Shown here piece by piece: positions 27,535 to 38,462 of a stretch of 64,000 bases of DNA. Each line of letters begins with the position of its first letter. Position 1 is the stretch's first letter. A program made the position numbers and the translations under genes. This stretch comes from Rhizobium sp. BK316 (GTDB taxonomy: Bacteria; Pseudomonadota; Alphaproteobacteria; Rhizobiales; Rhizobiaceae). Below the pieces are notes generated by a model. That model had not been told where the DNA came from and did not search any database. It saw nothing but the letters and a program-made list of their open reading frames with translations. The stretch is taken from contig NZ_JACHZR010000002.1 in assembly GCF_014193695.1 (NCBI RefSeq), positions 1 to 64,000 on the forward strand, read 5' to 3'.

Positions 27535-28946
27535 AGCTTGTAGGCCTTCTTCGCATTGTCATAGGAGAGTTCGCGCGCCACGATCTCGGCTTCCTTTTTG
27601 GAAATCCGATGCTCGGCCGCAAGCTGGGCCAGGAAGCGGCAAATCTCGCGGCGCCAGACATCGTGGCGGGCGGGGATCGACAGGAGCGCGCGCGTATCGT
27701 CGTTGAAGCCGGCGAGATTGGCGAAACCGGCTGTCTCCACCATCTGGTCGAGATAGCGGCGGATGCCAAGCGGGCTGTCGTGAAACCACCAGGGCGGCCC
27801 GATCATCAGGCAGGCCCAATGGCCGGCCATCGGCGCAAGCTCGCGGGCATAGGTCGTCTCGTCGAGCGTGAAGAGCAGGATGCGCAGGCCAGGCGCATGG
27901 CCGTATTTCGACAGCAGGGCATTGAGGCCGCCGACCCAGTCGGTGCGCGTCGGAATATCGGCGCCCATATTCGGTCCGCGGGTTTCGAAAAGCCCGCGGT
28001 CGGTGTTGCGGCGCGAGCCGGCATGGATCTGCATCACCATGCCGTCTTCGGCGGAGAGGCCGGCCATTTCCGTCATCATCTGGCCGCGGAAAAGCTCTGC
28101 ATCTACAGCCGAAAGGGGTCCCTTCAGCGCCTTGTCGAGCAGAGCCTGCTTTTCGGCAAGCGGCAGATCGGCGGTAAAGGCCGTCGGCACGCCATGGTCG
28201 GTCGCCGTCGCGCCGAACTGGCGGAAATAGGCACGCCGCTTGCGGTGCGCCTCGATCAGCCCGTCCCACGTGGTGATGTCGCAGCCAGTGATCTCGCCGA
28301 ACTTGATGAGATTGTCGCGGAAGCCGATGGCGTCGGGATCGGTGACGCTGTCCGGCCGGTAGGTGGTGCGCACTTTGCCGATCCAGCCGTCGGCCGCCAT
28401 CTTCTGATGGTGCGGCAGCGGATCGAGCGCGCCTTCGGTCGTGGCGATCGTCTCGATGCCGAAGCGCTGGTGCAGCGCCCGCGGCCTGAACTCCGGAAGT
28501 TTCAGCTGCGCATTGATATGATCGTAGAGCGCATCGGCATTCTCAGTCGTCAGCGGCTCGGTGCAGCCGAGCACGGCCGACATGGCATGATCGACCCAAA
28601 GGCTCGACGGCGTTCCGCGGAAAAGATGGTATTTGGCAGCGAAAGCCCGCCAGATATCCCGGCCGCTCGCCACCGGCTTGCCGTCAAGCCGTGGCACACC
28701 GAGCTCGTCGAGTTTGGTGCCGGTGCTGTGCAGCATGCGGAAAAGATAGTGGTCGGGAATGACGAGTAGCGAAGCGGCGTCTTCGAAGGCCTTGTCGTCT
28801 GCGAACCAGGACGGTTCGGTATGCCCGTGAGGGCTGACGATCGGAAGGGCACGTACTGTCTCGTAGAGATCGCGTGCTATTGTCCGCGTTGCCGGATCGG
28901 CGGGAAAGAGCCGGTCCGGATGAAGAAAGCCGTTGCCTACATCCAT
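27531..28946 (-). CDS. uxaC: Glucuronate isomerase
   Basis: A 471-residue enzyme that isomerises D-glucuronate to D-fructuronate (and D-galacturonate to tagaturonate). The amidohydrolase-like TIM-barrel metal site is shown by SPHGHTEPSWFAD near residues 38-50, and length matches the UxaC family (about 470). ATG 28946 has GGGAGG 5' of it. A candidate TetR operator lies 62 bases upstream. It forms a two-gene operon with uxuB, giving the first two steps of hexuronate breakdown. Confidence 0.92.
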   Translation of the reverse strand: MDVGNGFLHPDRLFPADPATRTIARDLYETVRALPIVSPHGHTEPSWFADDKAFEDAASLLVIPDHYLFRMLHSTGTKLDELGVPRLDGKPVASGRDIWRAFAAKYHLFRGTPSSLWVDHAMSAVLGCTEPLTTENADALYDHINAQLKLPEFRPRALHQRFGIETIATTEGALDPLPHHQKMAADGWIGKVRTTYRPDSVTDPDAIGFRDNLIKFGEITGCDITTWDGLIEAHRKRRAYFRQFGATATDHGVPTAFTADLPLAEKQALLDKALKGPLSAVDAELFRGQMMTEMAGLSAEDGMVMQIHAGSRRNTDRGLFETRGPNMGADIPTRTDWVGGLNALLSKYGHAPGLRILLFTLDETTYARELAPMAGHWACLMIGPPWWFHDSPLGIRRYLDQMVETAGFANLAGFNDDTRALLSIPARHDVWRREICRFLAQLAAEHRISKKEAEIVARELSYDNAKKAYKL

Positions 28947-29008
28947 CAGTTATCCTCCCTGATGGATAAGGGCCTACCCCACAAGACGGGATGCGGCAAG
29001 GGTTTTTA

Positions 29009-29024
29009 GTAACCAAACGGTTCA
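29009..29024. promoter_or_regulatory. Candidate TetR operator before uxaC-uxuB
   Basis: GTAACCAAACGGTTCA is an imperfect palindrome (GTAACC with GGTTCA; perfect partner GGTTAC). The core AACCAAACGGTT is symmetric except at the centre. It is 62 bases before the uxaC ATG and shares the AAAC spacer with the site at 16267-16282. Confidence 0.62.
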
Positions 29025-29115
29025 TTTCGGAATCGTTTTCGTGAGGCCTCGAAACCATTGACGCTTCGGCCTATTTGGGCTTTGGAATGCCACCTGATTT
29101 CTCCGGAGAAAACCG

Positions 29116-29325
29116 ATGTCCGACGAGGCAGCCCGCATCACGAAGCTGGAAGAAATGCTGGCCCATCAGGCAAAGACGATCGATGAGCTTTCCGATCAGC
29201 TTGCCGAACAATGGAAGGTTATGGAGCAGACGCGCGCCAAGCTCGATCGATTGACCGAGCGGTTCCTGAGCCTTGAGGAACAATCGCTGGAAGCGCCGGC
29301 GATCACCAAGCCGCCGCACTATTGA
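29116..29325 (+). CDS. slyX: SlyX family protein
   Basis: A 69-residue acidic protein, almost wholly a predicted coiled coil with heptad leucines and isoleucines (ITKLEEMLAHQAKTIDEL) and the SlyX-type C-terminus PPHY. GGAG precedes the ATG. SlyX is widely conserved in proteobacteria and its biochemical role is not settled. It stands alone between the divergent uxaC operon and the RNase D gene 104 bases downstream. Confidence 0.85.
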   Translation: MSDEAARITKLEEMLAHQAKTIDELSDQLAEQWKVMEQTRAKLDRLTERFLSLEEQSLEAPAITKPPHY

Positions 29326-29429
29326 GCGGTTATGCCTCGCCTGAAGGCCGTCTGCAGCAGGAAAGCGGTTTCGCGTTTTCGGCCTTTGCGATATAGCCCG
29401 AAAAGACGAAGCTGAACGAGAGACATCCC

Positions 29430-30056
29430 ATGGCGGCCACCATCCGTTATCATCAGGGCGATATTTCCGCGGCGGATGCCGCCCGTTACACCGGCGCGAT
29501 CGCGATCGATACCGAAACGCTGGGCCTCGTGCCGCGCCGGGACCGCCTCTGTGTCGTACAGCTTTCGCCGGGCGACGGCTCGGCCGATGTGATCCGCATC
29601 GCGGCCGGTCAGAAGGAAGCGCCGAACCTGACCGCGCTGCTTGCCGATCCGTCGCGCCAGAAGATCTTTCACTACGGCCGCTTCGATATCGCCGTGCTCT
29701 TCCATACATTCGGCGTCACCACGACACCGGTTTTCTGCACGAAGATCGCCTCCCGCCTCATCCGTACCTACACGGATCGCCATGGCCTGAAGGATAATCT
29801 GAAGGAGATGCTCGACATCGATATCTCCAAGACGCAGCAATCCTCCGACTGGGCCGCCGAAACGCTCTCGCAGGCGCAGCTCGAATATGCTGCCTCCGAC
29901 GTGCTCTATCTGCATGCGCTGCGTGACAAGCTCAACGAACGCCTGATCCGCGACGGCCGTCTGGAGCATGCGACGGCCTGCTTCGAATTCCTGCCGACGC
30001 GCGCCAAGCTCGATCTTCTCGGCTGGGAAGAGGCCGATATCTTCGCCCATAGCTGA
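29430..30056 (+). CDS. rnd: Ribonuclease D family 3'-5' exonuclease
   Basis: A 208-residue DEDD-type 3'-5' exonuclease. Exo I is AIDTETLGL near residues 26-34, Exo II is HYGRFDIAVLF near 79-89, and Exo III is YAASDVLYLHAL near 152-163 (the Tyr of DEDDy). It lacks the HRDC domain of E. coli RNase D, as is usual for the short alphaproteobacterial form, so it likely trims RNA 3' ends. No operon partner. Confidence 0.88.
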   Translation: MAATIRYHQGDISAADAARYTGAIAIDTETLGLVPRRDRLCVVQLSPGDGSADVIRIAAGQKEAPNLTALLADPSRQKIFHYGRFDIAVLFHTFGVTTTPVFCTKIASRLIRTYTDRHGLKDNLKEMLDIDISKTQQSSDWAAETLSQAQLEYAASDVLYLHALRDKLNERLIRDGRLEHATACFEFLPTRAKLDLLGWEEADIFAHS

Positions 30057-30282
30057 TATTGGCTTTTCATCGGATATGCCTGCACGGCCGTAGACTGGAC
30101 GTCTGCGGCCGTTAGTCATTCGTTAAGAGATTTTCAGTAACATTATCATTAATTTTTATGCATTCGACGGCGCAAAAAGCGCCGATGCGGACAGGAGGAT
30201 CTGCTGGGATGCAAGAGGCCGGATGAGCGCGGTCTCTTTGTAGAACCTGCTTTCATAGCCACTTTGCGAAAGGAGCGTGCCT

Positions 30283-31806
30283 GTGTTGTCTCCCATTCGT
30301 TCAGCGTCCAATGCAAGCCTTTCTTCTCAGGGTCAGACGGCGGCAATCGTTGCCGGCGGCCTCGGCCGTTCGGTGCTCGCCCCCACCCCGGTGAACGCAG
30401 TTGAAGCTGCCCACCTCAACGCCGCGATTGCCGGCAAGCTCAATATCCTGCTCATCGCCGCGCGCCAGCGCATGATTGAAGCACTTCTCGACATCATCAA
30501 TGCCACGGGCCGCACCATATCGTTGCAGCGAGGCAAAGGCGAATCCGATCAGGCCTTTGCCATCCGTGTCGCTGATGCCATCCGTCGCATGCCCGACGCC
30601 GAGATTGAGGCGGTCGAGCGCCAGCTTTCCGATGACGGACATAGCCTGCCGCTGAGAATAATCGCCGCTGCCCTCAAGGATCCAACCGGTCCGGAGGCCA
30701 CCCGTGTCATCGCCTATCTCGAGATTGTCAATTACAAAGACAGGGATCTCGCAGCGCGCGCCGTGGTCCGCTCTTATCGCCAGAACGATGCTGCGCCGCT
30801 GCCCCGCACCGAGCTGCGGCCGGAAATCAAGTTTCAGGGAGAAAACCTGTCTGCGGCACGTCAGTTCGCAGCAAAACCCGTTGAAAGTGCAGCGATGCCC
30901 GCTGCCGAAGAAATCGTTCCGGCCGAAACTGCTATTGTCGTGACGGCCGATCAAACCGTCGAGGACCAGCAGATCAGCAATCAGCCCGCCACAGCGGCGC
31001 ATGAAGCTTCATCGCAGGCAGCCACGCCGAGAGAGACAGAAGAAGTCCAGGTCGCATCGGCAGAGCGGGAAGTGGTCGAGCCGGAACAGGCTGGCCCCGC
31101 TCTCGAGCAGCAGACGATCTCCGCCAAGGCCGATCCGGTTATCCCGCGCAGCTGGACCGGCATCGCCAGCTCCATGACCGAACAGGTTTCGCAAATGATC
31201 GCAACGATCATCCGCGAGCAGGAGGCAACTGTCCTGTTGACGGATACGCCCGTCGAAGCCGCCGTCGAAATCGATGCTATGCTGGACGAGGCCGTCATCA
31301 GCGAGGCGACGGAGAGCCTGGTTCGCACCACCCCGGAAGATGTGGTCGAGCCTGCATCTGCTCAGGCAACCCAGGCTTCTCGCCCGTCCCAGGCGGAGAT
31401 CGTGACAGCCGCCCAGACGGCTCGTCCTGCCAGGGACATTGCCGCTCAGCCGCAGCCGGTTCCTCTCCCGGTGGTCGAGACACCCTCATACGTTCCGCTT
31501 GCGGCACGTATGCCGGACGGTCTGCCTTATGCCCAGACGCCGTACCAGTTCGCTCGCGACGAATATAAGGCAACCAAGGCCAATGAGCCGCCTCATCGCC
31601 AACATGAAAATGGCGGCTCTCAGGATCAGCAGCAACAGCAGCAGGCGCAATCCGGTCAGGACGAAGAGCAGCAGGCCGGCGAAGGGGATGCCCCGCGTGA
31701 AGAGCGGCGGCAGCCGAAAATGTTCGATCCCGATCCCTCTACCACGCCGGCAACCTTCGCCGATCCGGTCTATGCCCTCTATCAGCGCATGGTGGGCTGG
31801 GAATAA
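30283..31806 (+). CDS. Hypothetical disordered protein, rhizobial
   Basis: A 507-residue protein I cannot assign to a family. Residues about 30-165 look folded and helical (RQRMIEALLDIINATGRTIS, RVADAIRRMPDAEIEAVERQ). The middle (about 170-400) is rich in Ala, Glu, Val, Thr and Pro and probably disordered. The tail has a glutamine run near residue 450 and ends in a short conserved-looking block, FADPVYALYQRMVGWE. No signal peptide or membrane segment. GTG 30283 is preferred to GTG 30277 because AAAGGAG is then at proper distance. Function unknown; the long flexible linker between two ordered ends suggests a scaffold or tether. Confidence 0.7.
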   Translation: MLSPIRSASNASLSSQGQTAAIVAGGLGRSVLAPTPVNAVEAAHLNAAIAGKLNILLIAARQRMIEALLDIINATGRTISLQRGKGESDQAFAIRVADAIRRMPDAEIEAVERQLSDDGHSLPLRIIAAALKDPTGPEATRVIAYLEIVNYKDRDLAARAVVRSYRQNDAAPLPRTELRPEIKFQGENLSAARQFAAKPVESAAMPAAEEIVPAETAIVVTADQTVEDQQISNQPATAAHEASSQAATPRETEEVQVASAEREVVEPEQAGPALEQQTISAKADPVIPRSWTGIASSMTEQVSQMIATIIREQEATVLLTDTPVEAAVEIDAMLDEAVISEATESLVRTTPEDVVEPASAQATQASRPSQAEIVTAAQTARPARDIAAQPQPVPLPVVETPSYVPLAARMPDGLPYAQTPYQFARDEYKATKANEPPHRQHENGGSQDQQQQQQAQSGQDEEQQAGEGDAPREERRQPKMFDPDPSTTPATFADPVYALYQRMVGWE

Positions 31807-31860
31807 TCCGAAGCACTTTCTGCGGGTGCGCATAGCGGAATTGCGTGGGTACAAAGAACT

Positions 31861-32110
31861 TTAGAGCCTTTCCTGGTCAGATTGAAGCATTCTGTTGGCT
31901 CAAACGGAGTCGGATGGCCGGTCGATCAGCCGGCCCGTTTCAGTCAACCTCGGTGGTTTGCTTGCAAACCAGCTAGGGCCGGGCATCTTTGCGCCAGGAT
32001 CAAAGGCGATCGGCTCGGACGTACCTTGGGTATGCCCTTCTCCATCAGCCTTTGCCCTGACACAAACCTGCTCCGGCAGAATGCTTCAATCTGACCAGGA
32101 AAGGCTCTAA
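31861..32110. repeat. 250-bp element with perfect 34-bp terminal inverted repeats (MITE-like)
   Basis: Bases 31861-31894 are the exact reverse complement of 32077-32110 (34 of 34). The ends read TTAGAGCC… and …GGCTCTAA, so the TA at 31862-31863 and 32108-32109 could be a target duplication as used by IS630/mariner elements. The 182-base interior has no credible gene. It sits in the 375-base gap between the hypothetical gene and the rpsA terminator. It resembles a non-autonomous inserted element or a rhizobial intergenic mosaic element; the family name cannot be settled here. Confidence 0.8.
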
Positions 32111-32126
32111 CAATCTCCCAAAACGA

Positions 32127-32158
32127 AAGAACCCGCCGGATCGCTCCGGCGGGTTCTT
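32127..32158 (-). terminator. rpsA transcription terminator
   Basis: A perfect 14-bp stem (32127-32140 with 32145-32158) with a TCGC loop lies just past the rpsA stop. On the minus strand it is followed by TTCGTTTT. Confidence 0.85.
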
Positions 32159-32181
32159 CGGTCTAATGGACCAGCGAAGGA

Positions 32182-33885
32182 CTATTCGCCGCCGCGGTTC
32201 TTGAGAGCCGCGCCGAGGATGTCGCCGAGCGAGGCACCCGAGTCGGACGAACCGAACTGAGCAACGGCTTCCTTCTCTTCCGCGATTTCCAGAGCCTTGA
32301 TGGACAGCATGATCTTGCGGTCCTTCTTGGAGAAGTTGGTGACGCGGGCGTCGAAGACCTGGCCGACCGAGAAGCGCTCAGGGCGCTGCTCGTCGCGGTC
32401 GCGGGCGAGGTCGGCGCGACGGATGAACGAAGTGATGTCTTCGTGGTTGACGAGCTTCACTTCGACGCCGCCGTCGTTAACAGCGATGACTTCGCAGGAA
32501 ACGACTGCATTCTTGCGCAGGTCGCCGGAAGCAGCGGCTTCGCCGACTGCGTCCTTGCCGAGCTGCTTGATGCCGAGCGAGATGCGTTCCTTTTCGACGT
32601 CGACGTCGAGAACGACAGCCTTGACGACGTCGCCCTTGTTGTACTCTTCAATGACCTGTTCGCCCGGACGGTTCCAGTCGAGGTCGGAGAGGTGGACCAT
32701 GCCGTCGACATCGCCATCGAGGCCGATGAACAGGCCGAATTCGGTCTTGTTCTTGACTTCGCCTTCGACTTCAGTGCCGGCCGGATGGCTGCGGGCGAAT
32801 GCTGCCCACGGGTTTTCCAGCGTCTGCTTGAGGCCGAGCGAGATACGGCGCTTGGACGGATCGACTTCGAGAACGACGACTTCGACTTCCTGGCTCGTGG
32901 ACAGGATCTTGCCGGGGTGAACGTTCTTCTTGGTCCAGGACATTTCCGAGATGTGGATCAGGCCTTCGATGCCCGGCTCCAGCTCGACGAACGCACCGTA
33001 GTCGGTGATGTTCGTGACGGTACCGGAAATCTTCTTGCCTTCCGGATACTTGGCCTGGATGCCATCCCACGGATCGGACTCGAGCTGCTTCATGCCGAGC
33101 GAGATACGGTGGGTTTCCTGGTTGATGCGGATGATCTGAACCTTGACCTGCTGGCCGATGTTCAGGATTTCCGACGGATGGTTCACACGGCGCCATGCCA
33201 TGTCGGTGACGTGCAGCAGGCCGTCGATGCCGCCGAGGTCAACGAACGCACCGTAATCGGTGATGTTCTTGACGACGCCGTCAACAACCTGGCCTTCTTC
33301 GAGGTTCTGAACGATTTCAGAACGCTGCTCGGCACGGGATTCCTCCAGAACCGTACGGCGCGAAACCACGATGTTACCGCGGCGCTTGTCCATCTTGAGG
33401 ATTTCGAAGGGCTGCGGGTTGTGCATCAGCGGGGTGACGTCGCGGATCGGGCGGATATCGACCTGAGAGCGCGGCAGGAAGGCGATCGCACCGTCGAGGT
33501 CGACCGTGAAGCCGCCCTTGACCTGGTTGAAGATAACGCCTTCGACACGCTCGCCGGCTTCGAACTTGGCTTCGAGCTTGATCCAGCTTTCTTCGCGGCG
33601 AGCCTTCTCGCGCGACAGAACTGCTTCGCCCAGCGCGTTTTCGATGCGCTCGACGTAAACTTCGACTTCGTCGCCGACCTTCAGCGAACCGTCCTTGGCA
33701 CGTGCGCCGAATTCCTTGAGCGCGATGCGGCCTTCGACCTTCAGGCCGACGTCAACAACGGCGACATCCTTTTCGATGCCCGTGACGATACCCTTGGTAA
33801 CATAGCCTTCGGCCAGATCGTTCTTGGCAAAGGACTCTTCGAGAAGGGCCGCGAAATCCTCGCGAGAGGGAGTAGCTACTGACAT
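32182..33885 (-). CDS. rpsA: 30S ribosomal protein S1
   Basis: A 567-residue RNA-binding ribosomal protein needed to load most mRNAs. It contains six S1-type OB repeats; repeated signatures include ITDYGAFVDLGGIDGLLHV and ITDYGAFVELEPGIEGLIH, along with repeated RISLG(M/L)KQ ends. Length fits the alphaproteobacterial norm. ATG 33885 is chosen because AGGAG lies six bases before it; an in-frame ATG at 33924 lacks that. It is the last gene of the aroA-paiB-cmk-rpsA group, with a 177-base leader that probably holds its own promoter. Confidence 0.97.
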   Translation of the reverse strand: MSVATPSREDFAALLEESFAKNDLAEGYVTKGIVTGIEKDVAVVDVGLKVEGRIALKEFGARAKDGSLKVGDEVEVYVERIENALGEAVLSREKARREESWIKLEAKFEAGERVEGVIFNQVKGGFTVDLDGAIAFLPRSQVDIRPIRDVTPLMHNPQPFEILKMDKRRGNIVVSRRTVLEESRAEQRSEIVQNLEEGQVVDGVVKNITDYGAFVDLGGIDGLLHVTDMAWRRVNHPSEILNIGQQVKVQIIRINQETHRISLGMKQLESDPWDGIQAKYPEGKKISGTVTNITDYGAFVELEPGIEGLIHISEMSWTKKNVHPGKILSTSQEVEVVVLEVDPSKRRISLGLKQTLENPWAAFARSHPAGTEVEGEVKNKTEFGLFIGLDGDVDGMVHLSDLDWNRPGEQVIEEYNKGDVVKAVVLDVDVEKERISLGIKQLGKDAVGEAAASGDLRKNAVVSCEVIAVNDGGVEVKLVNHEDITSFIRRADLARDRDEQRPERFSVGQVFDARVTNFSKKDRKIMLSIKALEIAEEKEAVAQFGSSDSGASLGDILGAALKNRGGE

Positions 33886-34062
33886 AAAATCTCCTGCGTG
33901 GCCTTCGATAGCGTCAAGGCTCACGTATGCGCCGGTTGGTTCGTGTTGAACGGGCCTGAACCCAGTCCGCCTTCTTTCACGAAGGCAATCCGGCGCTTGG
34001 ACGGAATTTCAGGCTTTTCTCGCATTGCGTCCCGCGCTTGAAGCACGGAAAGCCGCTTATTT

Positions 34063-34707
34063 TTAGGCATTTCGGCTCAAGGCAGCGTCGATGATCGACC
34101 TGGCAGCTTGAAACGCGGCCTCTATACTCATTTCCGACGTGTCAAGCAAGTGCGCATCGACTGCCGGTTTCATCGGGCTGTCCGCCCTGTTCATGTCACG
34201 ATCGTCGCGCCGTTTCACGTCCTCGAAGATCGCGTCGAAATCCGCTGATCCGCCCTTGCCGATGATCTCATCGTAACGGCGCTTCGCACGGACTTCCGGC
34301 GATGCCGTCACATAGAGTTTCACTGGTGCGTCGGGGCAAACGACGGTACCGATATCGCGCCCGTCGAGAACCGCCCCCGGCGCTTTCTCGGAAAACCGCC
34401 GCTGCGCCTCGACCAGCGCCCGGCGAACTGCCGGCATCACGGCAATCTTCGAGGCGGCTTCTCCGATCTCATGTCTCGACAATATATCGCGATCGAGCCC
34501 GGCCAGTTCAACCTCGCGCGCCATCTTTTCAGCGATCGTCTCGTCGTCGAGCGGCAGGCCGGCATCGATGAGCGCCTTGGCGGCCGCCCGATAGGTGAGG
34601 CCGGTATCGAGGTGGTGGAACCCGTATTGTTCGGCGATCCCTCGCGAAAGGGTGCCTTTGCCTGCCGCGGCTGGGCCGTCGATGGCGATGATGAAGCTGC
34701 CGCTCAT
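34063..34707 (-). CDS. cmk: Cytidylate kinase
   Basis: A 214-residue kinase that phosphorylates CMP and dCMP with ATP. The P-loop is [11 protein letters not shown] (residues 8-18), followed by [11 protein letters not shown] and the [14 protein letters not shown] block that marks Cmk proteins. [16 protein letters not shown] near 175 is the lid region. ATG 34707 begins five bases after the upstream paiB-like stop, so it is coupled. Conserved synteny with aroA and rpsA supports the call. Confidence 0.95.
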   Translation of the reverse strand: MSGSFIIAIDGPAAAGKGTLSRGIAEQYGFHHLDTGLTYRAAAKALIDAGLPLDDETIAEKMAREVELAGLDRDILSRHEIGEAASKIAVMPAVRRALVEAQRRFSEKAPGAVLDGRDIGTVVCPDAPVKLYVTASPEVRAKRRYDEIIGKGGSADFDAIFEDVKRRDDRDMNRADSPMKPAVDAHLLDTSEMSIEAAFQAARSIIDAALSRNA

Positions 34708-34711
34708 GAAG

Positions 34712-35353
34712 TCATTCCGTGCCGAGGCCGCCGTAGCGGCGTACCAGTTCCTGCATTTCGGCCTGCTCTGCCATCTCGGTGAGGCCCTTGGCAACACCCT
34801 CACGGTCGGCGACCGGCCGGTTCTGGCTCACCTTCCATTTGCCCTCGATCTCGGCGATCTCGATTTCCACGCCGATGATGCCCTTGAGCTGCGCACGGAT
34901 GAAGCCCTCTGGCGCGTCACCGATCGACCAGGGTTTCTCACGCAGGCCCTCATGTTCGCCAGTGATTGCGTTGATCTGCGAAAGCAGCCAGCCGGCATCC
35001 TCGATTACCCGGGCCGGCCCGCGCGCCTGCACGATCGCATAATTCCAGGTCGGCACCTCTTTGCCGGTCTCGGCCTTGGTCTTGTACCAGGAAGGCGTGA
35101 CATAGGAATTAGCGCCTTGGAAGACGGCAAGCACCGGCGCACCAGCGGCGATATCGCGCCACTGCCCGTTCGCCCGCGCCAGATGCAGTCGGAGCGTGCC
35201 TTTTTCCGATGCGCCGGCATCGAGATGGAACGGCACGGAGTTAGCGATCAATCCGGAGGCGCCTGCCGTAATCAGCAGGCCAAGCGGGTGCGCGCGCATC
35301 AGCGCATGCTGCACATTGAGATCGTCTTCGCGGAAATGTGGCGGCTGGTACAT
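34712..35353 (-). CDS. PaiB-like FMN-binding protein
   Basis: A 213-residue protein of the PaiB family (FMN-binding split-barrel, named after a Bacillus regulator of sporulation and protease genes). The start [11 protein letters not shown] and the [20 protein letters not shown] segment are typical; [13 protein letters not shown] near 110 is the conserved centre. It has no helix-turn-helix, so a flavin-linked enzyme role is as likely as regulation. It is inserted between aroA (two-base spacing) and cmk, within an otherwise conserved operon. Confidence 0.85.
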   Translation of the reverse strand: MYQPPHFREDDLNVQHALMRAHPLGLLITAGASGLIANSVPFHLDAGASEKGTLRLHLARANGQWRDIAAGAPVLAVFQGANSYVTPSWYKTKAETGKEVPTWNYAIVQARGPARVIEDAGWLLSQINAITGEHEGLREKPWSIGDAPEGFIRAQLKGIIGVEIEIAEIEGKWKVSQNRPVADREGVAKGLTEMAEQAEMQELVRRYGGLGTE

Positions 35354-35354
35354 G

Positions 35355-36710
<1,356 letters not shown>

Positions 36711-36982
36711 TTAATCCCTTGCAAAGGCAATATTTTCGGGCCGCTCACACCTCGGAACCGGCATATTTTTCCGGCGGGCTTTGCGGCAATCGCGGCTGGT
36801 TAGCACAAACTTGCCGAGCGGTCATCCGGAATGCCGGGCAAAAGCCTGAAGTGCCCCATGAAGTTTAGCTTTGACACGGGAAGCCGTAGCGATTAAGGGG
36901 ACCGGCTTATAAATTCCGAATAGAACGCCGGTTTGACGGCATTTGCCGAATCTCGCATTCGGCCATTCTCACGAGGCTTATA

Positions 36983-37363
36983 GTGGCGAAAGCGGAACTT
37001 GGAACCAAGCGCACCGATCCGGAAACCGGCAAGAAGTTCTACGACTTGAACCGGGACCCGATCGTCTCCCCTTACACCGGTAAATCCTACCCCCTGTCCT
37101 TCTTCGAAGAAACCTCGGCAATCGCTGAAGTTCAGGATGAGGACGAGGTTGCCGAAGTCGATACCGAAAACACCGAAGTCGAACTGGTTTCGCTCGAAGA
37201 TGCCGAAGACGGCGCTTCCGGCGACGATATCCCCGATATGGGTGACGACGATGTCGAAATCGAAGGCGATGACGACGATACCTTCCTCGAAGCCGACGAA
37301 GATGACGAAGATGACGACATGAGCGACATCATCGGCGTCACCGGCGACGAAGAAGACGTCTGA
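36983..37363 (+). CDS. FYDLN acid domain protein (TIGR02300 type)
   Basis: A 126-residue protein of a family restricted, as far as I know, to alphaproteobacteria. The N-terminal half has the name motif KKFYDLNRDPIVSPYTGKSY (residues 17-36), which resembles a small rubredoxin-like fold without cysteines; the C-terminal half is an extremely acidic Asp/Glu tail (about 55-126). Start GTG 36983 has GAGG upstream. Function unknown. It is divergent from aroA and is followed by a strong terminator before the tRNA gene. Confidence 0.9.
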   Translation: MAKAELGTKRTDPETGKKFYDLNRDPIVSPYTGKSYPLSFFEETSAIAEVQDEDEVAEVDTENTEVELVSLEDAEDGASGDDIPDMGDDDVEIEGDDDDTFLEADEDDEDDDMSDIIGVTGDEEDV

Positions 37364-37374
37364 TCGAACGAATA

Positions 37375-37406
37375 CCGGCCCGGATGACAAAAATTTTCCG
37401 GGCCGG
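37375..37406 (+). terminator. Terminator after the FYDLN gene
   Basis: CCGGCCCGG (37375-37383) pairs with CCGGGCCGG (37398-37406) across a 14-base AT-rich loop, then ATCTTTTG follows. Confidence 0.75.
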
Positions 37407-37512
37407 ATCTTTTGGGCTTGCCATCTGCGAAAACCGCAAGTAATAAGCCGCCACTCCAGAGGGAACGCCCTCCGGACCATCCCAGGACCGGCGCAGGCCG
37501 GACCACCCTGAT

Positions 37513-37588
<76 letters not shown>

Positions 37589-37739
37589 AACCCTCCAAAT
37601 GCGGTTCAATAAACACGTCAGGTCAATATAACTGACATTTTTCGGTGATTGCTCAGTTGCCGCTTTGCCAGCGGCTGAAAGCGGGTTTTTATATTGGCCG
37701 TCGAAGTCAACCGATTCGACATTTCCCGGACCCGAACCT

Positions 37740-38462
37740 ATGACACGAGCAAGACGCCGCCGCATCATCAGAACCCGTAGGACCGCGACCGGACTTGCGC
37801 TGGTTGGCTCGATTTCCTTCCTTGCAGGAATGACGGATGCGACCGGCCTGCTTCTGACCGGCGACTTCGTATCCTTCATGACCGGCAATACGACGCGGGC
37901 GGCTCTTGCGCTGAGCAGTGGCGATGTCAGGCACGCCGCCGTGCTGCTGTCTGCCATCATCGTCTTCGTGCTTGGCAATGCCGCCGGCATCGTCGTCGCC
38001 CACCGGGCCGAACGGCGCATCTTCGTCGTGCTCTGCTGCGTCAGCCTCATGCTGGCGCTGGCCTCGATGATGACGCCGCAGGATCTGTTGATGACACGTT
38101 TCTATATGATCGTTCTCACAATGGGCATGGTGAATGCGGCGGTCGAGCATATAGAAGGACTGCCGATCGGCCTGACCTATGTGACCGGCGCACTGTCGCG
38201 CTTCGGCCGCGGCATAGGCCGCTGGATCATCGGCGACCGACGCCTCGACTGGACGATCCAGATCGTGCCGTGGGGCGGCATGGTGCTCGGCGCCATCAGC
38301 GGTGCCCTCATGACCCGTCTTGTGGGCGCGCAGGCGCTGTGGCTGGTCTCCATCTTCGCGATGGCGCTGGCGATTGTCGCCCTGTTTATTCCCCGTCCGC
38401 TGCAGCGGCGGTTCAATCAAAAGATTGCAGCTCCCCAACCACATCCTGTGCACACTAGGTAA
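37740..38462 (+). CDS. YoaK/DUF1275 family membrane protein
   Basis: A 240-residue integral membrane protein with about six hydrophobic segments. The signature SFLAGMTDATGLLLTGDFVSF followed by MTGNTTR near residues 25-50 marks DUF1275 (YoaK). Function of the family is unknown. ATG 37740 is chosen; it is followed by an Arg-rich cytoplasmic tail RARRRRIIRTRR, in keeping with the positive-inside rule. No operon partner. Confidence 0.85.
   Translation: MTRARRRRIIRTRRTATGLALVGSISFLAGMTDATGLLLTGDFVSFMTGNTTRAALALSSGDVRHAAVLLSAIIVFVLGNAAGIVVAHRAERRIFVVLCCVSLMLALASMMTPQDLLMTRFYMIVLTMGMVNAAVEHIEGLPIGLTYVTGALSRFGRGIGRWIIGDRRLDWTIQIVPWGGMVLGAISGALMTRLVGAQALWLVSIFAMALAIVALFIPRPLQRRFNQKIAAPQPHPVHTR

Noticed and set aside
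31882..32110. Short open frames inside the inverted-repeat element
   Set aside because: They end in the repeat arm, lack ribosome binding sites and show no protein-like composition.
32443..33882. 479-codon open frame antisense to rpsA
   Set aside because: Same effect; its acidic repetitive peptide mirrors the S1 repeats.
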